A stretch of DNA of 64,000 nucleotides, taken from contig CP198939.1 of NCBI GenBank assembly GCA_052401645.1, positions 248,001 through 312,000 of the forward strand, given 5' to 3'. This DNA is from Arsenophonus sp052401645. GTDB lineage: Bacteria > Pseudomonadota > Gammaproteobacteria > Enterobacterales > Enterobacteriaceae. Of the stretch, positions 44,178 to 53,375 are shown one piece after another. A program made the position numbers and the translations under genes. The notes under the pieces are model-generated. The model saw only the letters and a list, made by a program, of their open reading frames with translations. It made no database searches and was not told the DNA's origin. The first letter of the stretch is position 1, and every line of letters starts with the position of its first letter.

Positions 44178-44729
44178 ATTATTTAAAATATAATCTATTT
44201 AGCTTTTAAATAATAACTTCTTTATGTTTAAATTAGATTTTTTGTACATATTAGAATTAGAATAAAGATTAATATAAATTATTTTATAATATTAATAGAA
44301 ATTATTTATTTTAAATTTATTAGTCTCGAATTTATTTTCGTATGTTTTTACAATTTCATATTTATATTTATTAATAAAGCATGGTGATTTATTAATTTAT
44401 TATTATTTAAATATTTGTCACTTGATTAGTGTTATTTTTTATTTTAAATATTTTGTTTCATAGTTTTATATTTTAAAATATCTTTTAATTGTAGTTCGGA
44501 AGTAGGATTTTTTTATTATTGAAAATTATTATTTTTATTAAAAAGTAAATTTTAAAATTAAAAATTGTAACGCAAAATAATCATAAAATGTGAATGTATA
44601 ATAATGAAAAATATTAATAACAAAATAATTATAATTATTATTGGTGATAAATATTAAATATTTCCATTAAAACATTGAAAAACTAATGTTGTATCAAGAT
44701 CCTAATAAAGGAATAAGGTGATAATTAAT
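44178..44729. other. Gene-free stretch where rimP is expected
   Basis: About 550 bases between the metY terminator and nusA have no reading frame, whereas E. coli encodes the 30S maturation factor RimP here. A small hairpin, AACATT (44671-44676) with AATGTT (44685-44690), lies just before nusA. A separate nusA promoter may exist but cannot be chosen among the many AT-rich boxes. Confidence 0.6.
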
Positions 44730-46244
44730 ATGAATAAAGAAATTTTAGCTGTTGTTGAAGCTGTTTCTAATGAAAAATCTCTTCCTCGTGAAAAAATATT
44801 TGAGGCGCTTGAGATAGCATTAGCAACAGCTACAAAGAAAAAATATGATCAAGAAATTGATGTTAGAGTTAATATTGTTCGTAAAACAGGAGATTTTTAT
44901 ACATTTAGGCGTTGGTTGGTAGTTCAAGAAGTTACGCAACCAACTCGTGAAATTACTTTAGACGCAGCAAAATTTGAAGATTTAGATATTAAATTAGGTG
45001 ATTATGTAGAGGATCAAATGAAGTCTATTACTTTTGACCGCATTACTACTCAAACTGCAAAACAGGTTATTGTTCAAAAAGTACGTGAAGCTGAGAGGGC
45101 TATGTTTGTTGAGCAATTTCGTAAACAAAAAGGTAAAATCATTACTGGAATTGTAAAAAAAATAAATCGTGAAAATGTTACATTAGATTTAGGTAATAAT
45201 GCTGAAGCAATAATTTTACGAGAAGATATGTTACCACGTGAAAATTTTCGATTATGTGATCGTGTACGTGGTGTATTATATGATGTGCGTCCAGAAGCAC
45301 GTGGAGCGCAATTATTTGTTAGCCGATCTCGTCCTGAAATGCTAATGGAATTATTTCGTATTGAGGTACCAGAAATTGCTGAAGAGATTATTGAAATTAA
45401 AGCTGCTGTACGTGATGCAGGATTACGAGCAAAAATTGCTGTAAAAACAAATGATAAACGAATTGATCCAGTAGGAGCTTGTGTTGGAATGCGTGGCGCT
45501 AGAGTACAAGCTGTATCAAGCGAACTCGCCAATGAACGTATTGATGTTGTTCTTTGGGATGATAATCCTGCACAATTTGTCATCAATGCTATGGCACCAG
45601 CTGATGTTTCTTCTATTGTAGTTGATGAAGATAAATGTACAATGGATATTGCTGTTGAAAGTAGCAATTTAGCTCAGGCAATTGGAAGAAGTGGACAAAA
45701 TATTCGATTAGCTTCTCAATTACTGAAAAAACATCGTGGATCTGATAGATGGGAATTGAATGTTATGACTGTAGAAGAACTTGAAACTAAGAGTCAAGCA
45801 GAGACAGATGAATCTATTAATTCTTTTATTAAATATCTTAATATAAGTAAAGAATTTGCTACTATTCTCGTTGAAGAGGGCTTTTCTACATTAGAAGAAT
45901 TAGCTTATATACCAATCAATGAATTATTAAAAATTGAAGATCTTGATAAAAAAACTATTGAAGTTTTGCGTGAAAGAGCAAAAGCAGTATTAACAACATT
46001 AGAGTTAGCTAAAAAAGAAAGCATTTGTAATAATAAACCAACTAAAGATCTTTTGAATTTATTTGGTATGAATCATGCTTTAGCAATGAATCTAGCTGCT
46101 CATGGTATTTGTACATTGGAAAATCTTGCTGAACAAGGGATAGATGATCTTAAAGATATTAAAGAATGGCTGAATGATAAACAGGCTGGTGAAATTATTA
46201 TGGCTGCGCGCAATATTTGCTGGTTTGGCAATGATCCAAAATAA
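44730..46244 (+). CDS. nusA: Transcription termination/antitermination factor NusA
   Basis: RNA polymerase-bound factor that controls pausing, termination and antitermination. Order: N-terminal domain (1 to about 130), S1 (about 135-200), KH1 with GACVGMRGARV, KH2 to about 345, and two acidic repeats. The ATG at 44730 gives MNKEILAVVEAVSNEK, the E. coli start; the GTG at 44718 would add four residues and overlaps the AAGG binding site. Length 504 (E. coli 495). Most of the extra length is at 332-340 (LKKHRGSDR), at the end of KH2, where E. coli has only two residues (SG). infB follows after 21 bases with a strong binding site. Confidence 0.97.
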   Translation: MNKEILAVVEAVSNEKSLPREKIFEALEIALATATKKKYDQEIDVRVNIVRKTGDFYTFRRWLVVQEVTQPTREITLDAAKFEDLDIKLGDYVEDQMKSITFDRITTQTAKQVIVQKVREAERAMFVEQFRKQKGKIITGIVKKINRENVTLDLGNNAEAIILREDMLPRENFRLCDRVRGVLYDVRPEARGAQLFVSRSRPEMLMELFRIEVPEIAEEIIEIKAAVRDAGLRAKIAVKTNDKRIDPVGACVGMRGARVQAVSSELANERIDVVLWDDNPAQFVINAMAPADVSSIVVDEDKCTMDIAVESSNLAQAIGRSGQNIRLASQLLKKHRGSDRWELNVMTVEELETKSQAETDESINSFIKYLNISKEFATILVEEGFSTLEELAYIPINELLKIEDLDKKTIEVLRERAKAVLTTLELAKKESICNNKPTKDLLNLFGMNHALAMNLAAHGICTLENLAEQGIDDLKDIKEWLNDKQAGEIIMAARNICWFGNDPK

Positions 46245-46265
46245 TTTGTAACAGGAAGGAACAGA

Positions 46266-48881
46266 ATGGAAGATGAAACTGTAAAATCATTAGCAGCAGA
46301 GATTCAAACTTCAGTTGAACGCCTAATACAGCAATTTGCTGATGCTGGGATAAAAAAAACTGAAAATGATGCTGTTACTCAAAATGAGAAAAAAAATTTA
46401 CTTACATACTTAAATCGTGAAGATGGTAATATCCATAATCACAGCATTCAATTAACATTACAGAGAAAAACTCGTAGTATATTAAGTATACCAAGCGCGG
46501 GTGGAAAAAGTAAATCAATTAATATTGAAGTCCGTAAAAAGCATACATATATTAACCATGATGTATTAGAAAAAATAAAATCTGAAGAGAAAATAAAACG
46601 TGAAATAGAAAGAAAAGCTAAATATGAAGCAGCGGAAAAAGAGAAAGTGAAACAAGGTAGGAATAATCAAAAACCAGTTAAATTGAATCAAGATTCAGCT
46701 GTTTATATTGAAAAACAACGACGTGAAACTGAAGCAAAAGAGATTAAACATAAAGTTGAAGAAGAGATGCGTCGCAAAGTTGAAGTTGAAGCTAAAAGAA
46801 TTGCTGAAGAAGCTCGTCGTATGGCAGAAAATAACTATACTCGTTGGAACAGTGATAATGAAGTAGATGATAATGATCAAGATTATCATACAACGACATC
46901 ACGTCATGCTCGTGAAGCAGAAGATGAAAATGATGCTAAAGAAGAAGGTCGTCGTATTAGAAATAGAGGTGGAAAATCTATTCGGCAAAAGAAAAATAAT
47001 AAACTTTCTGAAAAAGCTGATCGTGAAGAAGAGCGATCTGTTTTCCGTACCAATAAAACTAAAGGTAAACAGAAAAAAATTAGCTCATTACAACAAAGTT
47101 TCATAAAACCGGCTTCGATTATTAACCGTAATGTTGTTATTGGAGAAACAATTTCAGTTTCTGAATTAGCAAATAAGATGGCAATTAAAGGCTCTCAAGT
47201 GATAAAAGCAATGATGAAGATAGGTTCGATGTTAACTATTAATCAGATTATTAATCAAGAAACAGCAGAACTTGTCGTAAAAGAGATGGGACATAAAGTT
47301 ATCTTACATCATAAAAATGAACTAGAAGAATCTATTTTAAATGATCGTTATAAAAGTGAAGCAATTGCAGAACCACGGGCCCCAGTTGTAACGATCATGG
47401 GGCATGTTGATCATGGTAAAACTTCATTACTTGATTATATTCGCTCAACTAAAGTTGCATCTTCTGAAGCTGGAGGGATTACTCAGCATATAGGTGCTTA
47501 TCATGTCGAAACAAATAAAGGTATGATTACTTTTTTAGATACACCAGGTCATGCTGCATTTACATCGATGCGTGCTCGTGGAGCTAAAGTAACTGATATT
47601 GTTGTTTTAGTTATTGCAGCTGATGATGGAGTTATGCCTCAAACAATAGAAGCTATTCAACACGCTAAGGTTGCCAATGTACCTATTGTTGTTGCAATCA
47701 GTAAAATTGACAAACACGAAGCTAATCCTGATCGAATTAAAAATGAATTATCTAAATATGATATTATTTCTGAAGAATGGGGTGGTCAAAATCAATTTAT
47801 CAACATATCATCTAAAAATGGAATAGGTATTAATGAATTATTAGAGGCAATTTTATTGCAAGCTGAAGTCTTAGAGCTAAAGGCTATTCGTACTGGTATG
47901 GCACGTGGTATTGTTATAGAATCTTATTTAGATAAATGCCGTGGTTCAATTACAACTATTTTAGTTCAAGAAGGAACTATTAATAAAGGTGATATTGTAC
48001 TATGTGGTTTTGAATATGGTCGCATTCGCGCTATGAGAAATGAATTGAATGAAGATATTAATTTTGCTGGACCATCTATTCCAGTCGAAATTTTAGGATT
48101 ATCAAATGTAACTTCAGTAGGTGATGAAGCAACTGTTGTTAGAGATGAAAAGAAAGCGCGTGAAGTTGCACTTTATCGTCAAGATAAATTTCGAGAAATT
48201 AAATTAGAACGTCAGAAAAAGTTAAAATTAGAAAATATGTTTGCCAATATGGAAAATAGTAAAATTTCTGAGTTAAATATTGTATTCAAAGCAGATGTAC
48301 AAGGTAGTTGTGAGGCTATTACAAATTCATTAAAAAATTTATCGACTGATGAAGTAAAAGTGAAAATTATTGGTTCAGGTGTCGGCGCTATTACAGAGAC
48401 AGATGTTACATTAGCCTCTACTTCTAATGCAATTATTGTTGGTTTTAATGTTTGTGCCGATGCTACTGCAAGACGTATTGTAGAAAGTGAAAATTTTGAT
48501 TTACGGTATTATTCAGTTATTTATAATCTTATTGATGATATAAAAAATGCGATGAATGGTATGTTATCGCCTAAACATAAGATGCAAATTATTGGATTAG
48601 CAGAAGTGCGTGATGTCTTTAAATCCCCTAAATTTGGAGCAATAGCTGGTTGCATGGTTGTTGAAGGTGTAATTAAGCGCAATAATCCTATCCGTGTATT
48701 AAGAGAGAATATAGTTATTTATGAGGGTGAATTAGAATCATTACGTTGTTTTAAGGATGATATTAATGAAGTACGTAATGGTATTGAGTGTGGTATCGGT
48801 GTGAAGAATTATAATGATGTACGTATTGGTGATAAAATAGAAGTATTTGAATTCATTGAAATAAAGCGTAATATTAATTAA
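46266..48881 (+). CDS. infB: Translation initiation factor IF-2
   Basis: GTPase that brings fMet-tRNA to the 30S subunit and promotes subunit joining. The 871 residues (E. coli 890) contain the N-terminal subdomains with a charged Lys/Glu/Arg-rich region (about 100-270), the G domain with GHVDHGKT (379-386) and DTPGH (425-429), and C-terminal domains with the tRNA-binding CGIGVKNYNDV. The fourth G motif is SKID (479-482) rather than NKID: an AGT codon at 47700-47702. GTG at 46647 lies where E. coli starts the shorter IF2-2 form. AGGAAGGA gives a strong start at 46266. Confidence 0.97.
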   Translation: MEDETVKSLAAEIQTSVERLIQQFADAGIKKTENDAVTQNEKKNLLTYLNREDGNIHNHSIQLTLQRKTRSILSIPSAGGKSKSINIEVRKKHTYINHDVLEKIKSEEKIKREIERKAKYEAAEKEKVKQGRNNQKPVKLNQDSAVYIEKQRRETEAKEIKHKVEEEMRRKVEVEAKRIAEEARRMAENNYTRWNSDNEVDDNDQDYHTTTSRHAREAEDENDAKEEGRRIRNRGGKSIRQKKNNKLSEKADREEERSVFRTNKTKGKQKKISSLQQSFIKPASIINRNVVIGETISVSELANKMAIKGSQVIKAMMKIGSMLTINQIINQETAELVVKEMGHKVILHHKNELEESILNDRYKSEAIAEPRAPVVTIMGHVDHGKTSLLDYIRSTKVASSEAGGITQHIGAYHVETNKGMITFLDTPGHAAFTSMRARGAKVTDIVVLVIAADDGVMPQTIEAIQHAKVANVPIVVAISKIDKHEANPDRIKNELSKYDIISEEWGGQNQFINISSKNGIGINELLEAILLQAEVLELKAIRTGMARGIVIESYLDKCRGSITTILVQEGTINKGDIVLCGFEYGRIRAMRNELNEDINFAGPSIPVEILGLSNVTSVGDEATVVRDEKKAREVALYRQDKFREIKLERQKKLKLENMFANMENSKISELNIVFKADVQGSCEAITNSLKNLSTDEVKVKIIGSGVGAITETDVTLASTSNAIIVGFNVCADATARRIVESENFDLRYYSVIYNLIDDIKNAMNGMLSPKHKMQIIGLAEVRDVFKSPKFGAIAGCMVVEGVIKRNNPIRVLRENIVIYEGELESLRCFKDDINEVRNGIECGIGVKNYNDVRIGDKIEVFEFIEIKRNIN

Positions 48882-49043
48882 ATTTTTTATTAAAATAATA
48901 TAACTTATTTTTAAAATCTTTCATATATAAAATATATAAATATATATTTAAACTTGATAAAATAGTTATAAACTGTTGAAATATTTTTAATTTCATTTTT
49001 GATAAATAATATTTATTTATATTATTTTAAGGAGATTTATATA

Positions 49044-49481
49044 ATGGTAAGAGAGGTTAATCGAATTCAACGCATAGCCAAAGAAATACAAAAAGAAATA
49101 GCCATTATTATTCATAAAGAAATTAAAGATCCACGTGTTAAAATGATTACTATTTCATTGGTAAAGATTTCTCGTGATTTGACTTATGCTAAAATATTTG
49201 TGACTTTTTTAAATATATTAGATAAAGAAAATAAAACAGATATTATTAAAAATGGAATCCAAGTATTGAATGGTAATATGGCTAAATATATTCGCTCTTT
49301 ATTGTCTAAATCTATGCGATTACGCATTATCCCTAAATTAACTTTTTTTTATGATAGTTCTTTGATCGAAGGTATGTATATGACTAACTTAGTTAACGAT
49401 GTAATACGCAGTGATAAAAATCGTTGTAATCTTAATAAAGATAATAAGAAAATAAGTGAAACTACATTATCTTACTCGTGA
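49044..49481 (+). CDS. rbfA: Ribosome-binding factor A
   Basis: KH-type protein needed for 16S rRNA 5' end maturation and 30S assembly, especially in the cold. TAAGGAGAT (49028-49036) before the ATG at 49044 fixes the start; the upstream in-frame ATG at 48999 is rejected because it precedes this site. Length is 145 residues (E. coli 133). The core EIQKEIAIIIHKEIKDPRV and SLIEGMYMTNLV match. The C-terminus runs about eight residues longer than in E. coli and overlaps the start of truB by 26 bases, as if the old stop codon had been lost. Confidence 0.95.
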   Translation: MVREVNRIQRIAKEIQKEIAIIIHKEIKDPRVKMITISLVKISRDLTYAKIFVTFLNILDKENKTDIIKNGIQVLNGNMAKYIRSLLSKSMRLRIIPKLTFFYDSSLIEGMYMTNLVNDVIRSDKNRCNLNKDNKKISETTLSYS

Positions 49482-50400
49482 AGTTCACGGGATACTATTA
49501 CTAGATAAACCAGAGAAACTTTCATCTAATGATGCCTTACAAAGAACACGTCGTTTATTTAACGCTAAAAAAGCTGGCTATATAGGAGCGCTGGATCCAT
49601 TAGCAACCGGGATGTTACCAATTTGTTTAGGTGAAGCAACTAAATTTTCACAATTTTTGCTTAATTCAGATAAACGTTATCGCACTATTGCTAAGTTAGG
49701 ACAACGTACTGATACATCAGATGCATATGGTAAAATCATTTCTCAACGTCCTATTAAAATAACACAACAGCATCTTGATGAAGCATTAGATAAATTTCGT
49801 GGTAACATAATTCAAATACCATCTATGTATTCTGCCATTAAATATAATGGAAAACCACTTTATAAATACGCTCGTCATGGTATTACTATTGAGCGTAAAT
49901 GTCGTATGATTACTGTTTATGATTTGCAATTTGAAAATTGGCAAAAAAATGAATTACAATTAACAATTCACTGCTCTAAGGGAACATATATAAGGACCAT
50001 TATTGATGATTTAGGCGAAATATTAGGTTGTGGTGCTCATATAATTTATTTAAGACGCTTACAAGTAGCTAATTATCCTTATGAACGTATGGTAACATTA
50101 GAACAATTATATATGTTAAATCAGAAAGTAAAATTTAGGAATGATTATTTAGAAAAACAATTAGATTCTTTATTGTTTCCGATTGATACAGCCGTTAATC
50201 ACTTTCCTGAAGTTAATATTTCACCAGTTGCTGCAATACGTTTTAAGCATGGACAGTCTGTTATTGTTACTAATCACACGTTTTATAAAGATAATATAAT
50301 TAGAGTAACGGAAGGTAATATTCATAAATTTATTGGTATCGCTAAAATAAATGAGAATAATAAAATAGCTCCATATCGGTTACTTGTTGATAGTGTTTAA
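49456..50400 (+). CDS. truB: tRNA pseudouridine(55) synthase TruB
   Basis: Makes pseudouridine 55 in the T loop of tRNAs and also acts as a tRNA chaperone. The 314 residues match E. coli in length. The catalytic aspartate D47 is present in GYIGALDPLATG (41-52), and KGTYIRTII and the C-terminal PUA domain are intact. The residue at 42 is Tyr (TAT, 49579-49581), where TruB proteins normally have His in GHTG. It starts at a GTG inside the rbfA end, and the E. coli N-terminus aligns to that start within one residue. rpsO follows after 128 bases. Confidence 0.95.
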   Translation: MKLHYLTREVHGILLLDKPEKLSSNDALQRTRRLFNAKKAGYIGALDPLATGMLPICLGEATKFSQFLLNSDKRYRTIAKLGQRTDTSDAYGKIISQRPIKITQQHLDEALDKFRGNIIQIPSMYSAIKYNGKPLYKYARHGITIERKCRMITVYDLQFENWQKNELQLTIHCSKGTYIRTIIDDLGEILGCGAHIIYLRRLQVANYPYERMVTLEQLYMLNQKVKFRNDYLEKQLDSLLFPIDTAVNHFPEVNISPVAAIRFKHGQSVIVTNHTFYKDNIIRVTEGNIHKFIGIAKINENNKIAPYRLLVDSV

Positions 50401-50528
50401 TTTAATCAAAATGTTGTATTGTGTTTTAATTAATTAAAATGTAAAATAAAATAATAATTTAATTAGTAATAAATACTAAATTGGAGATTTGCTCTATTTA
50501 TACTTAATAAAAAATTGGAGTTATATTT

Positions 50529-50798
50529 ATGTCTCTATCTGCTATAATAAAAGCAAAAATTATCTCAGAATATTCTTCTGATAACAATAATACTGGATCT
50601 ACTAAGGTTCAAGTTGCTTTATTAACTTCTCGAATCAATCATTTGCAAAATCACTTTACAAGGCATAAAAATGATAATCATAGTCGCCGAGGTTTATTAC
50701 GAATGGTTGCAAAACGTCGCAAACAATTAAACTATCTTAAACGTAAAGATATTTCTGATTACACAAATCTTATTGAACGTTTAGGATTACGTCGTTGA
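50529..50798 (+). CDS. rpsO: 30S ribosomal protein S15
   Basis: Primary 16S rRNA-binding protein of the 30S platform. The 89 residues equal E. coli, with TGSTKVQVALLTSRINHLQ and HHSRRGLLRMV-like core (here NHSRRGLLRMVAKRR) and the end LIERLGLRR. TTGGAG lies nine bases before the ATG. In E. coli S15 represses its own mRNA through a pseudoknot; I cannot confirm that structure here. It is followed at once by a strong two-way terminator. Confidence 0.98.
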   Translation: MSLSAIIKAKIISEYSSDNNNTGSTKVQVALLTSRINHLQNHFTRHKNDNHSRRGLLRMVAKRRKQLNYLKRKDISDYTNLIERLGLRR

Positions 50799-50805
50799 TT
50801 AATTG

Positions 50806-50851
50806 ATTTTTAATAGAAAGGGGCCAACATTGGCCCCTTTCTATTAAAAAT
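50806..50851. terminator. Bidirectional terminator between rpsO and pnp
   Basis: A perfect 22-pair stem: arms 50806-50827 and 50830-50851 are exact reverse complements, with GGGGCCAA and TTGGCCCC at the top and A/T tails on both sides. It matches in place and core the E. coli rpsO terminator (t1). It starts eight bases after the rpsO stop. Confidence 0.92.
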
Positions 50852-50941
50852 ATGTAAAAATTTAAGAATTAATTAAAACTTATTAAATAATTTAAAATAG
50901 ATTATTTCTTTTTTTTAAATACTATCTTTAATCATACTAAG

Positions 50942-50962
50942 TTTTAGTATAATTTACTAAAA
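50942..50962 (+). promoter_or_regulatory. Hairpin with possible pnp promoter
   Basis: TTTTAGTA (50942-50949) and TACTAAAA (50955-50962) pair perfectly; the hairpin includes TATAAT at 50948-50953, a perfect -10 box, but no good -35 box lies 16-18 bases upstream. It lies between the rpsO terminator and pnp, where E. coli has the separate pnp promoter. Confidence 0.3.
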
Positions 50963-51002
50963 ATATTTATTTTCCATAAAATGGATAACTTATTTATAAT
51001 TA

Positions 51003-51033
51003 TTATTAATTGTTATTATATAACAATTAATAA
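51003..51033 (+). promoter_or_regulatory. Hairpin in the pnp leader
   Basis: TTATTAATTGTTAT (51003-51016) and ATAACAATTAATAA (51020-51033) form a perfect 14-pair stem with loop TAT, 50 bases before pnp. In E. coli a leader hairpin here is cut by RNase III and lets PNPase repress its own mRNA. The position fits; the sequence is unlike E. coli, so function is inferred. Confidence 0.45.
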
Positions 51034-51083
51034 AAATATTAATATTATTAAATAAATAATCAGCTATTTAAAAGGGTATTATT

Positions 51084-53195
51084 TTGCTTAATCTTATTGT
51101 TCGTAAATTTCAATATAACGATCATACCGTAACTATTGAAACTGGTATAATGGCACGTCAATCTGATGCGGCTGTTATGGTTAATATAGATGATACATCC
51201 GTATTTGTTACTGTTGTCTGGCAAAAAAAAGTGAAAGAAAAACAGGATTTTTTTCCACTTACTGTTAACTATCAGGAACGATCTTATGCTGCTGGTCGAA
51301 TTCCTGGTAGTTTTTTCCGTCGTGAAGGTCGCCCTAGTGAATCTGAAATATTAATTTCTAGATTGATTGATAGATCTATCCGCCCATTATTTCCAGAAGG
51401 ATTTATAAATGAAATACAAATTATTGCTACAGTTGTATCAATTAATCCAAAAATAAATCCAGATATTGTTGCTATGATTGGCGCTTCTGCTGCATTATCT
51501 TTATCAGATATTCCATTTTATGGACCAATCGGTGCAGCTCGTGTTGGTTATGTAAATAATAAATATATTCTAAATCCCAATTATAATGAATTAAAGAACA
51601 GTCGATTAGATTTAATTGTAGCATGTACAACTAATGCAGTGATAATGGTAGAATCTGAAGCTGATTTATTGACAGAAGATCAAATGCTTAATGCAGTTAT
51701 TTTTGGTCACAAACAACAGCAAATCATAATTGAGAATATTAATATATTAGTAAATGAAATAGGTAAGGAAAAATGGAATTGGCAACCAGAACAAGTTAAT
51801 GAAAAATTATATAATCGTATCTATGAATTAACAGAAAAACAATTTATTTGTTCTTATCATTTTACCAAAAAACAAGAAAGTTATACTAATTTTGATGCAA
51901 TTAGAGAAAATACTACTTATACGCTTTTACAAGAAAATGAATATTTAGATATTACTAAAATAAATGAAATTCTTATCAAAATACGGAAAAGAGTTATTCG
52001 TACTCTCTTATTACAAGGAGAACTACGAATTGATGGTCGTGAAAAAGATATGATACGTCCACTTGATATACGTATTGGTGTATTACCTCGTACTCATGGT
52101 TCAGCATTATTTACTCGTGGAGAAACTCAAGCATTAGTAACTGTAACTCTCGGTATTGAACGTGATGGGCAATTAATTGATGATATTATGGGTGAATATA
52201 CTGATTATTTTTTATTTCATTATAATTTTCCTCCTTATGCAGTAGGAGAAACTGGTATCATTAGTTCCTTAAAGAGACGTGAAATTGGACATGGTCGTTT
52301 AGCTAAACGTGGAATATTAGCTGTTATGCCAAATCAATCAGAATTTCCTTATACTTTACGTGTAGTTTCTGAGATCACTGAATCTAATGGATCTTCTTCT
52401 ATGGCTTCTGTTTGTGGAGCATCATTAGCATTAATGGATGCAGGCGTTCCAATTAAAGAAGCTGTAGCAGGTATTGCAATGGGATTAATAAAAGAAAATG
52501 ATAATTTTATTATACTTTCCGATATCATCGGTGATGAGGATCATTTAGGTGATATGGATTTTAAAGTAGCAGGTACTTGTAATGGTATTACCGCTTTACA
52601 AATGGATATTAAAATTGATGGTATTACGTATGAAATTATAAAATTAGTATTAAATCAAGCAAAAATAGCTCGTTTACATATCCTAAATATTATGGGAAAA
52701 ACAATTAATTTTCCTCGTGAAAAGATTTCTGAATTTGCTCCTCGAATTCATACTATCCATATTAATCCTGATAAAATTAAAGATGTTATAGGTAAAGGTG
52801 GTTCTGTTATTAAATCATTGACAGAAGAAACAGGTACTGTTATTGAGATTGATGATGATGGTACAGTAAAAATTGCTGCAATTGATAGTTCTATGGCAGA
52901 AGCGGCTATTCGTCGTATTGAAGATATTACTGTAGAAGTTGAAGTTAATCGCATTTATCATGGTAAAGTTACGCGTATTGTTGATTTTGGAGCTTTTATT
53001 AGCATTAGTGGCAGCAAAGAAGGATTGGTACATATTTCTCAGATAGCAGAAAAACGAGTTAAAAAAGTTACTGATTACTTACAATTAGGTCAACAAGTAC
53101 TTGTTAAATTATTGGAAATTGATCGTTATGGGCGAATTCGTCTCAGTATTAAAGAAGTTACTTCTATTGAAAAGTTAGTTGAAACAGAGATATAG
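51084..53195 (+). CDS. pnp: Polyribonucleotide nucleotidyltransferase
   Basis: Trimeric phosphorolytic 3'-to-5' exoribonuclease of the RNA degradosome. The 703 residues (E. coli 711) have two RNase PH-like cores, KH and S1. The catalytic region GSSSMASVCGASLALMDAG and LSDIIGDEDHLGDMDFKVAG, the FFRR loop in GSFFRREGRPSE, and KIKDVIGKGGSVIK of the KH domain are present. Translation starts at TTG with AAAGGG upstream; MLNLIVRKFQY and the rare TTG start agree with E. coli pnp. The E. coli Ala/Pro-rich tail is shortened. One odd change is Trp in VVWQKK where E. coli has Gly. Confidence 0.97.
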   Translation: MLNLIVRKFQYNDHTVTIETGIMARQSDAAVMVNIDDTSVFVTVVWQKKVKEKQDFFPLTVNYQERSYAAGRIPGSFFRREGRPSESEILISRLIDRSIRPLFPEGFINEIQIIATVVSINPKINPDIVAMIGASAALSLSDIPFYGPIGAARVGYVNNKYILNPNYNELKNSRLDLIVACTTNAVIMVESEADLLTEDQMLNAVIFGHKQQQIIIENINILVNEIGKEKWNWQPEQVNEKLYNRIYELTEKQFICSYHFTKKQESYTNFDAIRENTTYTLLQENEYLDITKINEILIKIRKRVIRTLLLQGELRIDGREKDMIRPLDIRIGVLPRTHGSALFTRGETQALVTVTLGIERDGQLIDDIMGEYTDYFLFHYNFPPYAVGETGIISSLKRREIGHGRLAKRGILAVMPNQSEFPYTLRVVSEITESNGSSSMASVCGASLALMDAGVPIKEAVAGIAMGLIKENDNFIILSDIIGDEDHLGDMDFKVAGTCNGITALQMDIKIDGITYEIIKLVLNQAKIARLHILNIMGKTINFPREKISEFAPRIHTIHINPDKIKDVIGKGGSVIKSLTEETGTVIEIDDDGTVKIAAIDSSMAEAAIRRIEDITVEVEVNRIYHGKVTRIVDFGAFISISGSKEGLVHISQIAEKRVKKVTDYLQLGQQVLVKLLEIDRYGRIRLSIKEVTSIEKLVETEI

Positions 53196-53340
53196 ATTTT
53201 TACAGAACAATTTTATATAAAACTTAGTTTTCTATAAAAGGAAAAAATATTTATTTTTAATAAATGATTTCTAAGTAATTTAAAATATTAATAATAATAT
53301 CGATTACTTTTTTGTTTTTTAAAAAAAAGAATAGATTTCT

Positions 53341-53375
53341 TTTATCTACCATAATTATGGTAGATAAATATTTTT
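53341..53375 (+). terminator. Probable terminator of the pnp transcript
   Basis: TTTATCTACCAT (53341-53352) and ATGGTAGATAAA (53357-53368) form a perfect stem around AATT, followed by TATTTTTATC. It lies 146 bases after the pnp stop. The stem has several G-C pairs, unusual in this flanking DNA. Confidence 0.6.

Noticed and set aside
45074..45667. 197-codon open frame on the minus strand
   Set aside because: It lies entirely inside nusA, is antisense to it, and has the Ser/Thr/Arg-rich make-up of a shadow frame. NusA is intact across the whole span.
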